From Nemertoderma westbladi (lineage: Eukaryota; Xenacoelomorpha; Nemertodermatida; Nemertodermatidae), in the NCBI GenBank assembly GCA_032718475.1, contig JAUCBJ010005165.1:1-64000 (forward strand): 64,000 nucleotides of DNA. The letters are read 5' to 3'. The notes under the pieces are model-generated. The model had not been told where the DNA came from. It saw only the letters and a list, made by a program, of their open reading frames with translations, and searched no databases. Numbering within the stretch: the stretch's first letter is position 1; the number at the start of each line of letters is the position of its first letter. Shown here one piece after another: positions 53,786 through 64,000 of the stretch. Position numbers and translations under genes: made by a program.

Positions 53786-54319
53786 GAGTTTACCCGTGGA
53801 CAATGGTACAATGCTGATTTTGGTAGACAATTACATTAGTCTAGACCTACATATGTGTATATATATGCACAGCACATACATGACAGGCATACCTCTAGCC
53901 ATCCAGTAGTGCAGAATCAGTAATTTGTAGTACCAGAATACTGGTTCTGGTGCCATACACTCCACTGACTGGAATTTCTAGTGAACAAGGAATCAGCTGA
54001 TCAATCGGAAGGAAGTAGGTAGGGGTAGTTTTTATGGTACCCACCAATGGTTTGGTGCCCCTATAGCCCGCCCACAGAGCCAAGATGGCTCTGTGTGTAG
54101 TACATTGAGTATCTACTGATTGAAGTAGGATATATAGGGGATATTACATACTATTGCAATTTTAAATTTGGCAGTGTTTTTGTGGCACTCTTGGGCAGTT
54201 GATTTTGGCATTATTTTTATTTTATACTAAATATTTTTTTATTAAAAAATATGTGGAACTGGTGGGCCACACATACATAGTATTCAATACAATACAATAC
54301 CATACATAGTATACAATGC

Positions 54320-54408
54320 TTGATAAGTAAATAATATGGAAAATAAATTGTTTCGTTTCATTGTAATGCATGTTTACAGACATAGATGAATGTTCTGGAA
54401 ATATAATA
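54320..54408 (+). pseudogene. Broken third copy of EGF exon 2
   Basis: The intron end (AATTGTTTC..., TGTAATGCATGTTTACAG) and the first 29 bases of the exon (acatagatgaatgttctgga) match exons A2/B2. The match then stops and runs into AT-rich sequence, losing five cysteines and the donor site. A remnant of a third duplication unit. Confidence 0.82.
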
Positions 54409-55043
54409 TATAATAGTGAAGTTACATCATTGTACTTAGATGCAACTGAGCTTATAAAACTCCTACATCAGTACATAGGCCTACCTATTTTACCATTCAG
54501 GCTATTAATTTCTGCCTATAGGCCAACAAAGAGGCCTACCACCGCTACCAGTAGTCAGTACCGGTACCAAACTGTAAACTGGCTCCCAAACTAGCCAGAT
54601 CCACCCTACAGCCCTAACTTACAACCTACCTCGATTGGAATAGGCCTACTTTACTACACCAGGCTAGCATTCCTCACAATTATAGGCCTACTGACCACAA
54701 GGCCCATGTAAACCGATTTGCTTATCCATTCCCTGATTCCACCTGTCGAATTTCGGAATTTATTTTACAAAGGCCTTACTATGGACTGTTTTTTATATTT
54801 TCTTATCTAGAACCAGTGAAGTGTTCCACCAGGTTCAAAGCTTTATAAACCTATCAAAATATCACTCAAACCGCCAAAACAGTGGCATCTGACTGAGAGT
54901 GAAAAGTAATTTCCTCCTTTAATAATTGGCGTCAGAATATTTTATATCAATTGTCAACTTCTGACGAGTTTGCACAATTTTTCGATGCTATATGGCTGAA
55001 CACGAATGACGATGAACAATATCGTGGACTTACAGACGATGCT
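54409..55043. other. Intronic sequence rich in TAGGCCTA palindromes
   Basis: TAGGCCTA occurs at 54476, 54641 and 54683. No gene was supported; an open frame from 54951 has no recognised domain. Confidence 0.5.
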
Positions 55044-55405
55044 CAACCAGGCCTACCAGGAGCTGGTCCAGTCCATAAAAGAGCCCAGAAAAAGGTGCAA
55101 CTAGAGAGAATGCTTGGCTATATTGTATCGTATATCTGCAACTTGCAAATTTGTGATCAGTTACATCATACCGTAAGAGTCAGTAAAAGTGCTGCAGTCA
55201 GACAGTGGATGATGCTGGTGCGCTCAACCAGGCCTACCACGAGCTGGTCCAGTCCATAAAAGAGCCCAGAAAAAGGTGCAACTAGAGAGAATGCTTGGCT
55301 ATATTGTATCGTATATCTGCAACTTGCAAATTTGTGATCAGTTACATCATACCGTAAGAGTCAGTAAAAGTGCTGCAGTCAGACAGTGGATGATGCTGGT
55401 GCAGT
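55044..55405 (+). repeat. 181-bp tandem duplication
   Basis: Starts CTCAACCAGGCCTACCA at 55044 and again at 55225; the copies differ at very few positions (for example CCAGGAG versus CCACGAG). Confidence 0.9.
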
Positions 55406-56028
55406 AGTGCAGGCTACAACAGACCTAGGCCTAAATATTTCCAATACTACATACTGTTATGTACTCTTATGTTTGTCGGATTGATATCACCCAAAATAAT
55501 TAAAATATGATGATTCAAAAATAATTAAAAACTTTGTTTATGGTTCCTTCCCAGGCCAGCAATGCAGCATTATTCCACTGGGTAAGAAAGAGAAAGCTAA
55601 GTTTTTCCAGTTAATTTGAATAGAATTCTGATTCTCTTAGCACTGTCAATCAACTAGCTATTTTGAATAAATGTTTCCTTGACATGGGAGTTTATAAAAC
55701 CTGTTTTGGAAATGACATCCTTTATTGGAATTCATATAGCTGAGCCTTATTTTCAATAACATGACCAGCTGATACAGTTATTCTAAACTGATTTCATCCT
55801 ACCAGAAACTGTAATGATGACCTTATAACATGTGATGTTACCCAGTTATTTAAAACGGATAGATTAAGCATTAATTAAGCATACAATTTGTATTTATGTA
55901 TTTGTACTATATAGTCTCCAAATCGATGGCGGCTGATTAGGCTCAAAATGTAATATATTCCTTATCAATGTAATTTAACATGAATAAAAAATATTGAAAT
56001 TATGTTCAATATATGTTGAATATTTATT
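55406..56028. other. Intronic sequence, no gene seen
   Basis: Non-coding; TAGGCCTA at 55426. Confidence 0.5.
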
Positions 56029-57083
56029 CAATATGTACTGACTATCAATTGAATATGAATTCAAAAAGTGTTCAATATTGCACATTTATTCAATATGTAC
56101 TGACTATCAATTGAATATGAATTGAAAAAGTGTTCAATATTGCACATTTATTCAATATGTACTGACTATCAATTGAATATGAATTGAAAAAGTGTTCAAT
56201 ATTGCACATTTATTCAATATGTACTGACTATCAATTGAATATGAATTGAAAAAGTGTTCAATATTGCACAATTATTCAATATGTACTGACTATCAATTGA
56301 ATATGAATTGAAAAAGTGTTCAATATTGCACATTTACTCAATATGTACTGACTATCAATTGAATATGAATTGAAAAAGTGTTCAATATTGCACATTTACT
56401 CAATATGTACTGACTATCAATTGAATATGAATTGAAAAAGTGTTCAATATTGCACATTTATTCAATATGTACTGACTATCAATTGAATATGAATTGAAAA
56501 AGTGTTCAATATTGCACAATTATTCAATATGTACTGACTATCAATTGAATATGAATTGAAAAAGTGTTCAATATTGCACAATTATTCAATATGTACTGAC
56601 TATCAATTGAATATGAATTGAAAAAGTGTTCAATATTGCACATTTACTCAATATGTACTGACTATCAATTGAATATGAATTGAAAAAGTGTTCAATATTG
56701 CACATTTATTCAATATGTACTGACTATCAATTGAATATGAATTGAAAAAGTGTTCAATATTGCACAATTATTCAATATGTACTGACTATCAATTGAATAT
56801 GAATTGAAAAAGTGTTCAATATTGCACATTTACTCAATATGTACTGACTATCAATTGAATATGAATTGAAAAAGTGTTCAATATTGCACATTTATTCAAT
56901 ATGTACTGACTATCAATTGAATATGAATTGAAAAAGTGTTCAATATTGCACAATTATTCAATATGTACTGACTATCAATTGAATATGAATTGAAAAAGTG
57001 TTCAATATTGCACATTTACTCAATATGTACTGACTATCAATTGAATATGAATTGAAAAAGTGTTCAATATATTGCGCAATTAT
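56029..57083 (+). repeat. 62-bp satellite, 17 copies
   Basis: The unit starts CAATATGTACTGACTATCAA at 56029 and every 62 bp to 57021. Copies differ mainly at the junction (CACATTTATT, CACAATTATT or CACATTTACT). From copy 10 on the three types cycle in a fixed order. Confidence 0.96.
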
Positions 57084-57209
57084 TCAATATGTATTTATTC
57101 AGTATGGAATGAAAAAGTATTCAATTTGATTGTTTATTTAATCTATATATATAGTGTAGTTGCTCATTGTGTATTGCGTATTTATTCAATTCAAATTGAA
57201 AACGTTTTC

Positions 57210-57357
57210 ATGTGGGATCACATTCAGGTTCGCCAGCCTATTAATGTGATAGTAGCAGTCTCGGTTGAGAGGGCAGTTTCATGGCCTACTATATTTTTAT
57301 TTCTTTCTTTTGATTCAGATAAACTGACAATAAAAACAATTATTTTAAAATTTAATT
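57210..57357 (+). pseudogene. hAT dimerisation-domain remnant
   Basis: The frame reads AVSVERAVSW, then SDKLTIKTIILKFN before a stop. The pattern parallels the C-terminal hAT domain (SxERxFS...L..LLFLK.N). Weakly conserved; it abuts the satellite array. Confidence 0.45.
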
Positions 57358-57499
57358 AAAAAATTATAAAATATTTCTTGACATAACGGTACATCAGAAC
57401 CGATTCGATCTGTGGCAGCGGGTGCACAGCTACAGCTGCTTTGCTCATGTACCTGCTGAGTGCTGAGGACCCCTTTAACGTGAGCAGCCATTGGCTCAG

Positions 57500-58900
57500 C
57501 TAGCTGCCAGACTGGCTGTTGTTAGACTGGTGAAGGTCATATTGAGCGCTATGTTGGGGCACTCATTGTGGTGCGCTAGCATACCCACAACCAGCCGAAA
57601 GGCCTCCTGGGAGTTCGGTCTTGCCTTGCCTGGGAGGTCTGGCCAAATGGTATAGCATGACATTCCCAATGTAGATGCCGACATTCAGTAAACTGCGGAT
57701 GGCATTTTGATAGACAATAGCCAATTTGTTGCGATCGATTTGGTTGAGGGAACCGATGATGTCGAGTTTCATTGCATACAGTATTGACGGTAGGGCCATG
57801 CTGCTCCACAACTTAAATACTGCCGCCATTGGCAGCCACCTCGTTGACCAACCCTTGGCCTGGAATATCTGTGCCAGGGCCACAGGCGCCCAGGGGTTGG
57901 TCTGCGTCTGGGCCAGGTTATAGCCCAAGATGTTCCACAATTTACTCTCACCACCGAGGTGAAGGAAGATCGGTAGGTGAGAACAATTTTATTCCATTTG
58001 CACTGTTTTTAAAGATTTTGAATAATATTTCCATGTCCTTTGAGTTGTCAGTTATCAGTAGATAGTCATCAGCATGATATGGCCCCCAACCAGACAGATT
58101 TAATATAGCAACCAGTGTTTGATACCTCGAGGTTGCACATGATGCTGCGTGTGTGTTAAACATTATTTGTGACAAAAGTGAACCATGTTTCATACTTCGT
58201 GTTACTAATAGTCCTTGGCAAATTATAAGACCATCAAATTTCAGATAGATGGTGCTTATCATAATATAGTATTGTAGAATAGTTGCTATGACATGTGGGT
58301 AAACGAACTCCAACATTTTCAAGCCTAGTATGTCATAGTCCATAGAATCATTCGCCGCTTCGATATCTAATTGACAGATATACAAAGGGGATCTCTGGCA
58401 GAGTTTATATTCCAAATATTCTAAAATGATGGATATGGCGATGTTGCATTCAATTTTATTTCGATAGGAATCTTTAGCCCAGAAACTGATGGATGCTATA
58501 GGTCTATAAAAGCCGATCTTGTACAAGTCCCAATGTTTACCTTTATACAGACTGGTTATTACCGAATTACCAAAGAGCAGCGGGGCATGTTTCTTCTACT
58601 CCAGACATAAATTTAATACGCAGAATAGAAGGTCGCAAATGGGGTCCTTATGAATTAAATTGGGTTCATATGCATCATGTGATCCAAAGTAAGGGATGCA
58701 AGGTCTGGGTAGAAAATGATATGACAACCCTTTTAATTGCCAGAAGATATATCTGTGGAACAGCCCAGCGATCTGCAGTTCAGTTTTTAGCATTTCGCTC
58801 AGCCCATTTTTCCCACTGAACTTAACAGTGTACTGGTTGCATAAATCCGATTCCATGTTTGGTGGGGCGCAGGTAGTGTTCTCACAGTTGACGTTATTCC
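57500..58900 (-). pseudogene. LINE reverse transcriptase remnant
   Basis: The minus strand shows FYRPIASISFWAK, YICQLDIEAANDSMDYDILG (first catalytic Asp region), TRSMKHGSLLSQIMFNTHAA and WGPYHADDYLLITDNSKDM (catalytic DD), then, in another frame (57563-57940), a thumb/C-terminal segment MALPSILYAMKLDIIG. An upstream piece (58596-58856) is the RT N-terminal region. At least two frameshifts. The exact LINE clade was not determined. Confidence 0.75.
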
Positions 58901-59149
58901 AGAATTTAGGAGAATTGTAATTATATTCCCTGGTCCACCTTTCTGCAGTGCCTATAATAATAACTATTTATTTGAAAATGGAAATATTTTAATATTGTTA
59001 AAATTTTTATTCATTTGTTAATATTTATTCGCACTTTAGAGGGAAAACATAAGAGTTAGTTAAATGGCTGAACAAAGTGAGGAAGGCAAAGTAGACTAGT
59101 ACAGTTCTGATTTACTATGAATTGTAATGTTTAATTTAAGTTATAGTAA

Positions 59150-59720
59150 TTTGTGAAGCCCATCCCTGGTGATGAGTGCTTGGTCTTGCTATAATAATTC
59201 TATGATTAATACCTTTTATCTCGACCATATACTTAGCCACATCACGGTTTTCTGATCCTTTATCCCCACCCGTGAAGGAATGTTGTGTCAACGTGGTGGC
59301 TTGAAATAACCTAAACACAGTATCATCGTGATTGTTGCTGCTACAGAATAAAAAGACAATTAATCTGGACAACCCATCTATTCCGTTGTGAATAATGAGT
59401 TTGCAACAAATAAGTGAATGGTGGCCATTGATATCCCACAATGCATTCGCCCTGCTTACTGCATAACGGCGTCTTTGAACCAGTGCCCCCCACCTTTGGG
59501 CAGATAATACAGGGTCTACGTCAGTTAATAGTGTATGCACTCAATGAAGAGTAACGGTAATGCCTCTATGGAGTTTAAAATGCCATGAACAAGGCGATAT
59601 CCAGCATGTACATATTCTCTATGAATCCGTTTTATTAATACCTTTACCTTAATTAAGGCATTTTGCACCCACACCAACGTCTTGACATGGTAATCCTGAC
59701 TCATCTGTACCTCCACATCT
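59150..59720 (-). pseudogene. Integrase-core transposase-like element, copy B
   Basis: The minus strand reads IHREYVHAGYRLVHG, then DVDPVLSAQRWGALVQRRRY, ANALWDINGHHSLI, NGIDGLSRLIVFLFCSSNN and DKGSENRDVAKYM. Same family as 35495-36430, in reverse orientation and retaining the second Asp region (GGDKGSEN). As in copy A the first catalytic position is Asn (DING). One frameshift near 59525 and truncation after STHHQ. Confidence 0.75.
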
Positions 59721-60327
59721 ACCTACCAGCGAGTATGTCTTTGTCCTTATGGATGCGCACCATGGTCCTTTACAGTGACCATATACTTATGGGCCATATA
59801 AAGTGGTTGAATAAGGACCCAAAACGTTTGTTGTCGAGGTGGGCAGTCGGCAAGAGACTATATCGATAGATAGACTCAAACCCGCCCATCTCGCCATCGA
59901 CCAACCAACCGACCAGTAGCACCAGCTGTTCTCCACATTGAGACCCCCCACTGTTCCTGCCACACAACGTGAATCTCCCCTAGACACCAACACAAAATAA
60001 TTACCATGTGAAGTGGCTATACAATTCAAAGCCCAAACTATTTTTTTTGACAACGGTTCTGTGGGAAGCTGTATAGTGAGTGTCCTTATCCATGACTGCT
60101 GTGGAACCATTCATATAATATAACTTTTGCTTTCAGTTGTCTGTGTTGGTTAGGCCGGATAGCCTACCGTACCCTCACTGTCAGATTGTTTCTGCATATG
60201 CCTAATATTTCTGGTTCTTATTAAGCTATTGTTTAATTATTTTGTGATGTGAAGCACTCAACTGAGTGGGTCATTCACTGCAGCACTACAGCATTTTATT
60301 TAAATATGTATATGTTATTTCATGCAG
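59721..60327. other. Intronic sequence, no gene seen
   Basis: No recognised feature before the EGF exon. Confidence 0.5.
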
Positions 60328-60459
60328 ATATTGATGAATGCTCAGTCGCAGTCGATAATTGTGATGATGTTTCTACAACATGTCACAACCAACAAGGTGG
60401 ATTCGCTTGTGATTGTATTACTGGATATACCCCAACAAGTCTACCCAATCAATGTGAAG
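60328..60459 (+). CDS. PAN/EGF gene: further calcium-binding-type EGF exon
   Basis: Acceptor TTTCATGCAG, donor G|GTAATA, phase 1-1, 132 bp. It reads D-IDECSVAVDNCDDVSTTC, FACDCITGYTPT, LPNQCEG. It is closest to the exon at 34227-34358 (same length and ending) rather than to the duplicated block. The gene probably continues beyond the window; no terminal exon or stop was found. Confidence 0.83.
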
Positions 60460-61400
60460 GTAATAAATTACACAATCTAAGCATACCCTGTGTTTCACTT
60501 CCCATTAACTGTTTTCTTGGACAAAGGTCGGATTGATGACTCGACTAGTAGTAGTCATATTTGTTAAATCGAACATTATTTTCATCACATTGTTATATAT
60601 TATTTGTGAAAGGCATTGAGAATATTCATAATTTTAAGGAATATTTGCAATCCCTTTATTTTCCTTTCCCTGTTTGCTATACCAAGGCGCAGGATTCAAA
60701 AACATAATACAACTTATTGCGAATAATATTAACCTCAGTAATTAATAAGATTTAATATACTTTGGTTAGAGTAATTTACTGAATAAAATCACCAAAATAT
60801 GGGTAAGCCAAGTTTTGAATAAAAATTTTTTTTAATAGCTCCTAAAAATACTCAATAGTATTTCCACTTCAAAAACAACCAATAAAATACATAGTAAAAA
60901 AATAGGCCTGTGGTGTCAACTAGTACCGAAATAAAAAGTTACCCTAAAATTCAAGATCGACGAAACAGATCCTGTATTAAAAATACCTTACCAATTTCTG
61001 AAACTCCAATTTCATGGACTTGCAACCCACAGTATTGCGAAGTTTGTCCTCTTCCATTTAGCTAGTAATTCTATACTGTCAAATAACTTAGGAAAATGAA
61101 ACGGAGGGTTAAGAATGCCATCATACAGTCGATTATAGCAGGTCAATTCTGTACCAAAATTGTTTAGCTTTGGAGCCAAAATTTAATACTAGCTAATGTT
61201 CTTTAAATATTACTAATTTTGAAACTTGTGGATGATTGACTCTCTGCAGTTTTTTTTTTAATTTCCACTATAGGCTTTATATGATTTTATTGGATGGGAT
61301 TATGTGTTTTCAGTACGTACGCTGAATCGATTCGAACTATTTTATACAAAAAAATAAAGTCAAGGTAAAGTAAAACATAACACTAGCTGGCAGTGCTAGC
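60460..61400. other. Intronic or downstream sequence, no gene seen
   Basis: AT-rich, with CTAGCTA-type motifs at about 61185 and 61385. No gene was seen. Confidence 0.5.
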
Positions 61401-62243
61401 GCTCCATGAAAGAAGCTCTCCATCTTCAAGACGACTGTTCAACTGTCCACCACTTCGTTCAAGTTACACTCCAAATAATGTATATACATCAGGTCAGGTC
61501 AGGTATTCTAGGTCATTGATCAAGAAAACTTGCCACCTCCATGCAGCATAAAGGAGATGCCACCTGTAGCTGCATAGACCCTCTTACTAGGGCAAATCTG
61601 GTCCTGTAACTAGGACCCCCTTCGTTCTGGGATAAGGATGCCCTTGGTCCTGTATTAAGGACCCATATACTTGGCTGCAGGGGTATATGGCCTGGCCAGG
61701 CAGATGGTGATCTACCAATGGCTGGTCAGGAGTAGAGTGTTGTCATGTCCACTCTGAGTGCACTTCACTGCGACCTGCACCTGGCAGCAGGGGTACAGGG
61801 CATGACCCAGCAGATGAGCTGCACAGCCAATGGTGGGTCATGTGCGCCAGAGTAGATATGGGTGATGGGCCTCATATCTGACTCCACTGCGACACCCACC
61901 CATGTGGAATGGCAAACCAGGGTGTGGTGTGGTATTTGCCAGCTGACTCGGCAAAAAAGCACCCCCAACCCCCACTATGGAATACATTAGTAATACATTA
62001 GGTCCAGCCACTAGAGGCCAGTGGAATGACTGGACACAATCGGCCTCACAGGTGTCAGTTATCTCCTGACCAGATGCCTGTCTCACCCCTTACTGGAGAG
62101 AGAGCGGCAAACAATTATTTGAGTGCCTTTCCTGATGACCTTTCTGGCCCAAACCCTGGGTCACCAGGGAGGCCAGATTGTGAGGGGGGAGGGATTCTGG
62201 AGTTGGAGGCTACTCTCATGTTCCACCCCGACCAACAAAGCCA

Positions 62244-62973
62244 TTGGTGAATCTGAGGCAAGTCACTAAACTAGCCTCAGTAAACACCCTAACACTCGGG
62301 TCCCCAATGCGACAAGGTGAGCTGATTAAGGACATGGGGGGCGGTTGGCGACTCGCCCTCGCTTCAGCAGATGATAGTGGCAATGGTGTAATCGGTCTAT
62401 TGATGAATCCAACTGCACATGCAGCATTGGACAAAATAGTCCAAATCTCTAACCACATCATCCGTTGCCACTTCTCATGTTCTGGAAGACTGGCTAAGAA
62501 GTTTCCTAAGGTGGTTCTGATTGTGTGCTACTCTCCAACTAGTGTTGCCCCTGTAGAGGAGGTGGAAAATTTCTGAAAAAAATTTCTGAAAGATTTCCAG
62601 AATCTACAAGCAGCTACTGATGGAGTCCCAATCACCTACATCGGACTGGGTCTATAGCAATAGTGTTAACCGAAATTCAATCCATCTTCAGGATTTTATC
62701 TCTGGAAATGGGTTGTTTTCAGCTGGAACCCAGTTCAAGAAGCGAACTGGAAAGATCACTGATCACTGTGAGGGCTATACTGCCTTCACAGAGGCAGTTA
62801 AGTTAGCAGCTGTAGAAATATTTCCTGTATACCCTCGAAACAGGAAACGGGCCCCCTGGACTGACAACAAATTCAGAAGTGCCGAAATGACCTCTACAAG
62901 GCGCAGAAAGAGTCCCGACTCAAACAGACTACAGCGGCCAAGAATGCAGTTAAGGCTGCATCTAGGTCCCTGA
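62244..62973 (+). pseudogene. LINE AP-type endonuclease and linker, broken
   Basis: The first frame reads GGGWRLALASADDSGNGVIG, then CHFSCSGRLAKKFPKVVLIV, CYSPTSVAPVEEVENF (middle of the EEP fold). A stop and frameshift follow; the next frame reads VNRNSIHLQDFISGNGLFSA, GTQFKKRTGKI, then jumps to the linker (AFTEAVKLAAVEIFPVYPRN), so the SDH-containing end is deleted. Confidence 0.75.
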
Positions 62974-63080
62974 ACAGGCAGTACTCTGTTAATTTACAGG
63001 AGCTAATAAACCAACAGGTTGATGCCATCAATGATGCTGACGACAGCAGGCAATCATCCCAGGCATGGAGATCGATCAAC

Positions 63081-63811
63081 TTGCTTGCTGGTCGAAAAAG
63101 CCAACCAACCACCAAGGTTAAGGCTGAATCACCAGCTGATCGCCTCAATGGTTGGAAGGCCCACTTTGAAAAGCTCCTCAATAATGACAGGGTATTGCCT
63201 GATAACTTTATAGAAGTAAAAGTGTCTGAGTCTGTACTCCCAGATATTCCCATTGGTGATATCTCCTTTGCAGAAGTGAAGGCTGCTGCAAAGAGCGTTA
63301 AAACCAATCGTGCCAGTGGAGTAGATGGTGTTCCCCCTGAGGTCTTTAAAATACCTGAGTGTTTAAAGCTCATCTATCCCAGCATAGTAGACATGTACTG
63401 AACAACAAGAGTCCCACAAGAAATGAAAACAAATAAGTTGGTGCCAGTTCCCAAGAAGGGCAACCTAACACTATGGTTCTTTTCGGGGAATCTCATTGAT
63501 CTCGATTGCTGCAAAGCTATACAATAGAATTCTATTAAATCGCATCAGGGATCCCATTGAGAGACTGCTCCGTGGAAATCAGAATGGGTTCCGTAAAGGT
63601 CGTGGGACCATGGAGCCCATTTTGGCACTTAGAAGGATAATTGAAGAGTTATCAAAAAAGAAAGACAGGCATCTGGCTGTTATCTTTGTTGACTTCTTCA
63701 AGGCCTTTGATTCAGTCTCTTGCTCACGTATGTTCAGCATACTTTCATTATATGGGATTCCTGATGAAATTATTGCAGCAATCAGATCAGTATATGATGG
63801 TTCGACAACAT
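63081..63811 (+). pseudogene. LINE reverse transcriptase, N-terminal half
   Basis: Frames read GWKAHFEKLLNN, AKSVKTNRASGVDGVPPEVF, then after a break MISIAAKLYNRILLNRIRDP, NQNGFRKGRGTMEPILALRR and LAVIFVDFFKAFDSVSCSRM with the first catalytic Asp, and LYGIPDEIIAAIRSVYDGS. The YxDD box is not reached. The layout is the same RT organisation as the RTE-like element at 11.6-13.9 kb but from a distinct family. Confidence 0.82.
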
Positions 63812-64000
63812 AAAATTCAAGGTTCAAATTCAGGTTCGACAACACCCAAATACAAAATACATAATAAAGCACATATTTTAAATAGCGCAGACGTGTTATT
63901 TGGGTGTATGATAATGATGGTCAGTCGGAAAGCAAAGCTTGTAGGAAACTGATGTACAGCGCCACAGGAGGGGTGAGTGATGATTAGGGGTTATTAAGCT

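Larger units (their letters stand above)
61450..63811 (+). mobile_element. Non-LTR retrotransposon, 3'-truncated within RT
   Basis: A GC-richer leader (61450-62230) is followed by endonuclease, linker and RT frames. It ends inside RT at 63811, where GGTTCGACAACA (63798-63809) is repeated at 63832-63843. There is an internal deletion in the endonuclease around 62750. A long 5' leader with loss of the 3' end is the reverse of normal LINE truncation, so a later deletion or rearrangement is likely. Confidence 0.8.

Noticed and set aside
54951-55259. 102-codon ORF as a gene
   Set aside because: It runs through the 181-bp tandem duplication, ends there, and shows no domain.

Overview
This window is eukaryotic and AT-rich (roughly two-thirds A+T by eye). 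It looks like a repeat-dense, intron-rich invertebrate metazoan genome, most likely marine. The evidence is one multi-exon gene with GT/AG introns and PAN/Apple plus EGF-like exons, and a wide mixture of metazoan transposon families: RTE-like, CR1-like and restriction-like-endonuclease (RLE) LINEs, Ty3/gypsy, BEL/Pao, a GIY-YIG remnant, piggyBac, hAT and an integrase-core family. There are no bacterial operons and no CRISPR. The phylum cannot be fixed from this sequence alone.

Layout. 0-4.2 kb: a 345-bp direct repeat, one copy split by a 5'-truncated RLE LINE with a 10-bp target duplication, then a 68-bp satellite. 4.3-9.6 kb: a decayed BEL/Pao element split by a decayed Ty3/gypsy element, whose 3' LTR in turn holds a foldback-like inverted minisatellite. 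11.4-13.9 kb: a hairpin MITE and an RTE LINE. 15.1-16.55 kb: four exact 340-bp units on the minus strand, each with a hammerhead ribozyme between tRNA-like Pol III A and B boxes, bounded by a 15-bp target duplication. I read this as a metazoan retrozyme and consider it the most interesting object here. 16.56-17.5 kb: another RLE LINE fragment.

19.4-60.5 kb: a host gene on the plus strand. Exon 1 (signal peptide and start of a PAN/Apple domain) joins in phase across a 7.1-kb intron to the rest of the PAN domain, then a linker exon, an EGF-like exon and a series of calcium-binding-type EGF exons, mostly phase 1-1. A three-EGF block is recently duplicated (40.6-41.4 and 47.5-48.2 kb), with a broken third copy at 54.4 kb. 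The introns carry nearly all other elements: a GC-rich LINE (29.2-32.1 kb), a large foldback array (32.3-33.6 kb), a GIY-YIG remnant, two integrase-core elements in opposite orientation, a nearly whole piggyBac with TTAA ends, hAT pieces, a 17-copy 62-bp satellite with an emerging trimeric higher-order pattern, and several LINE remnants.

42.99-45.1 kb holds a compact group of unassigned minus-strand ORFs (one of 235 codons, one with a very basic C-terminus) plus a small arginine-rich plus-strand ORF. I recognise no family; it may be virus- or element-derived, which is inference only. 61.4-63.8 kb is a truncated plus-strand LINE. Most transposon ORFs are broken, so the only confident host coding sequence is the PAN/EGF gene.
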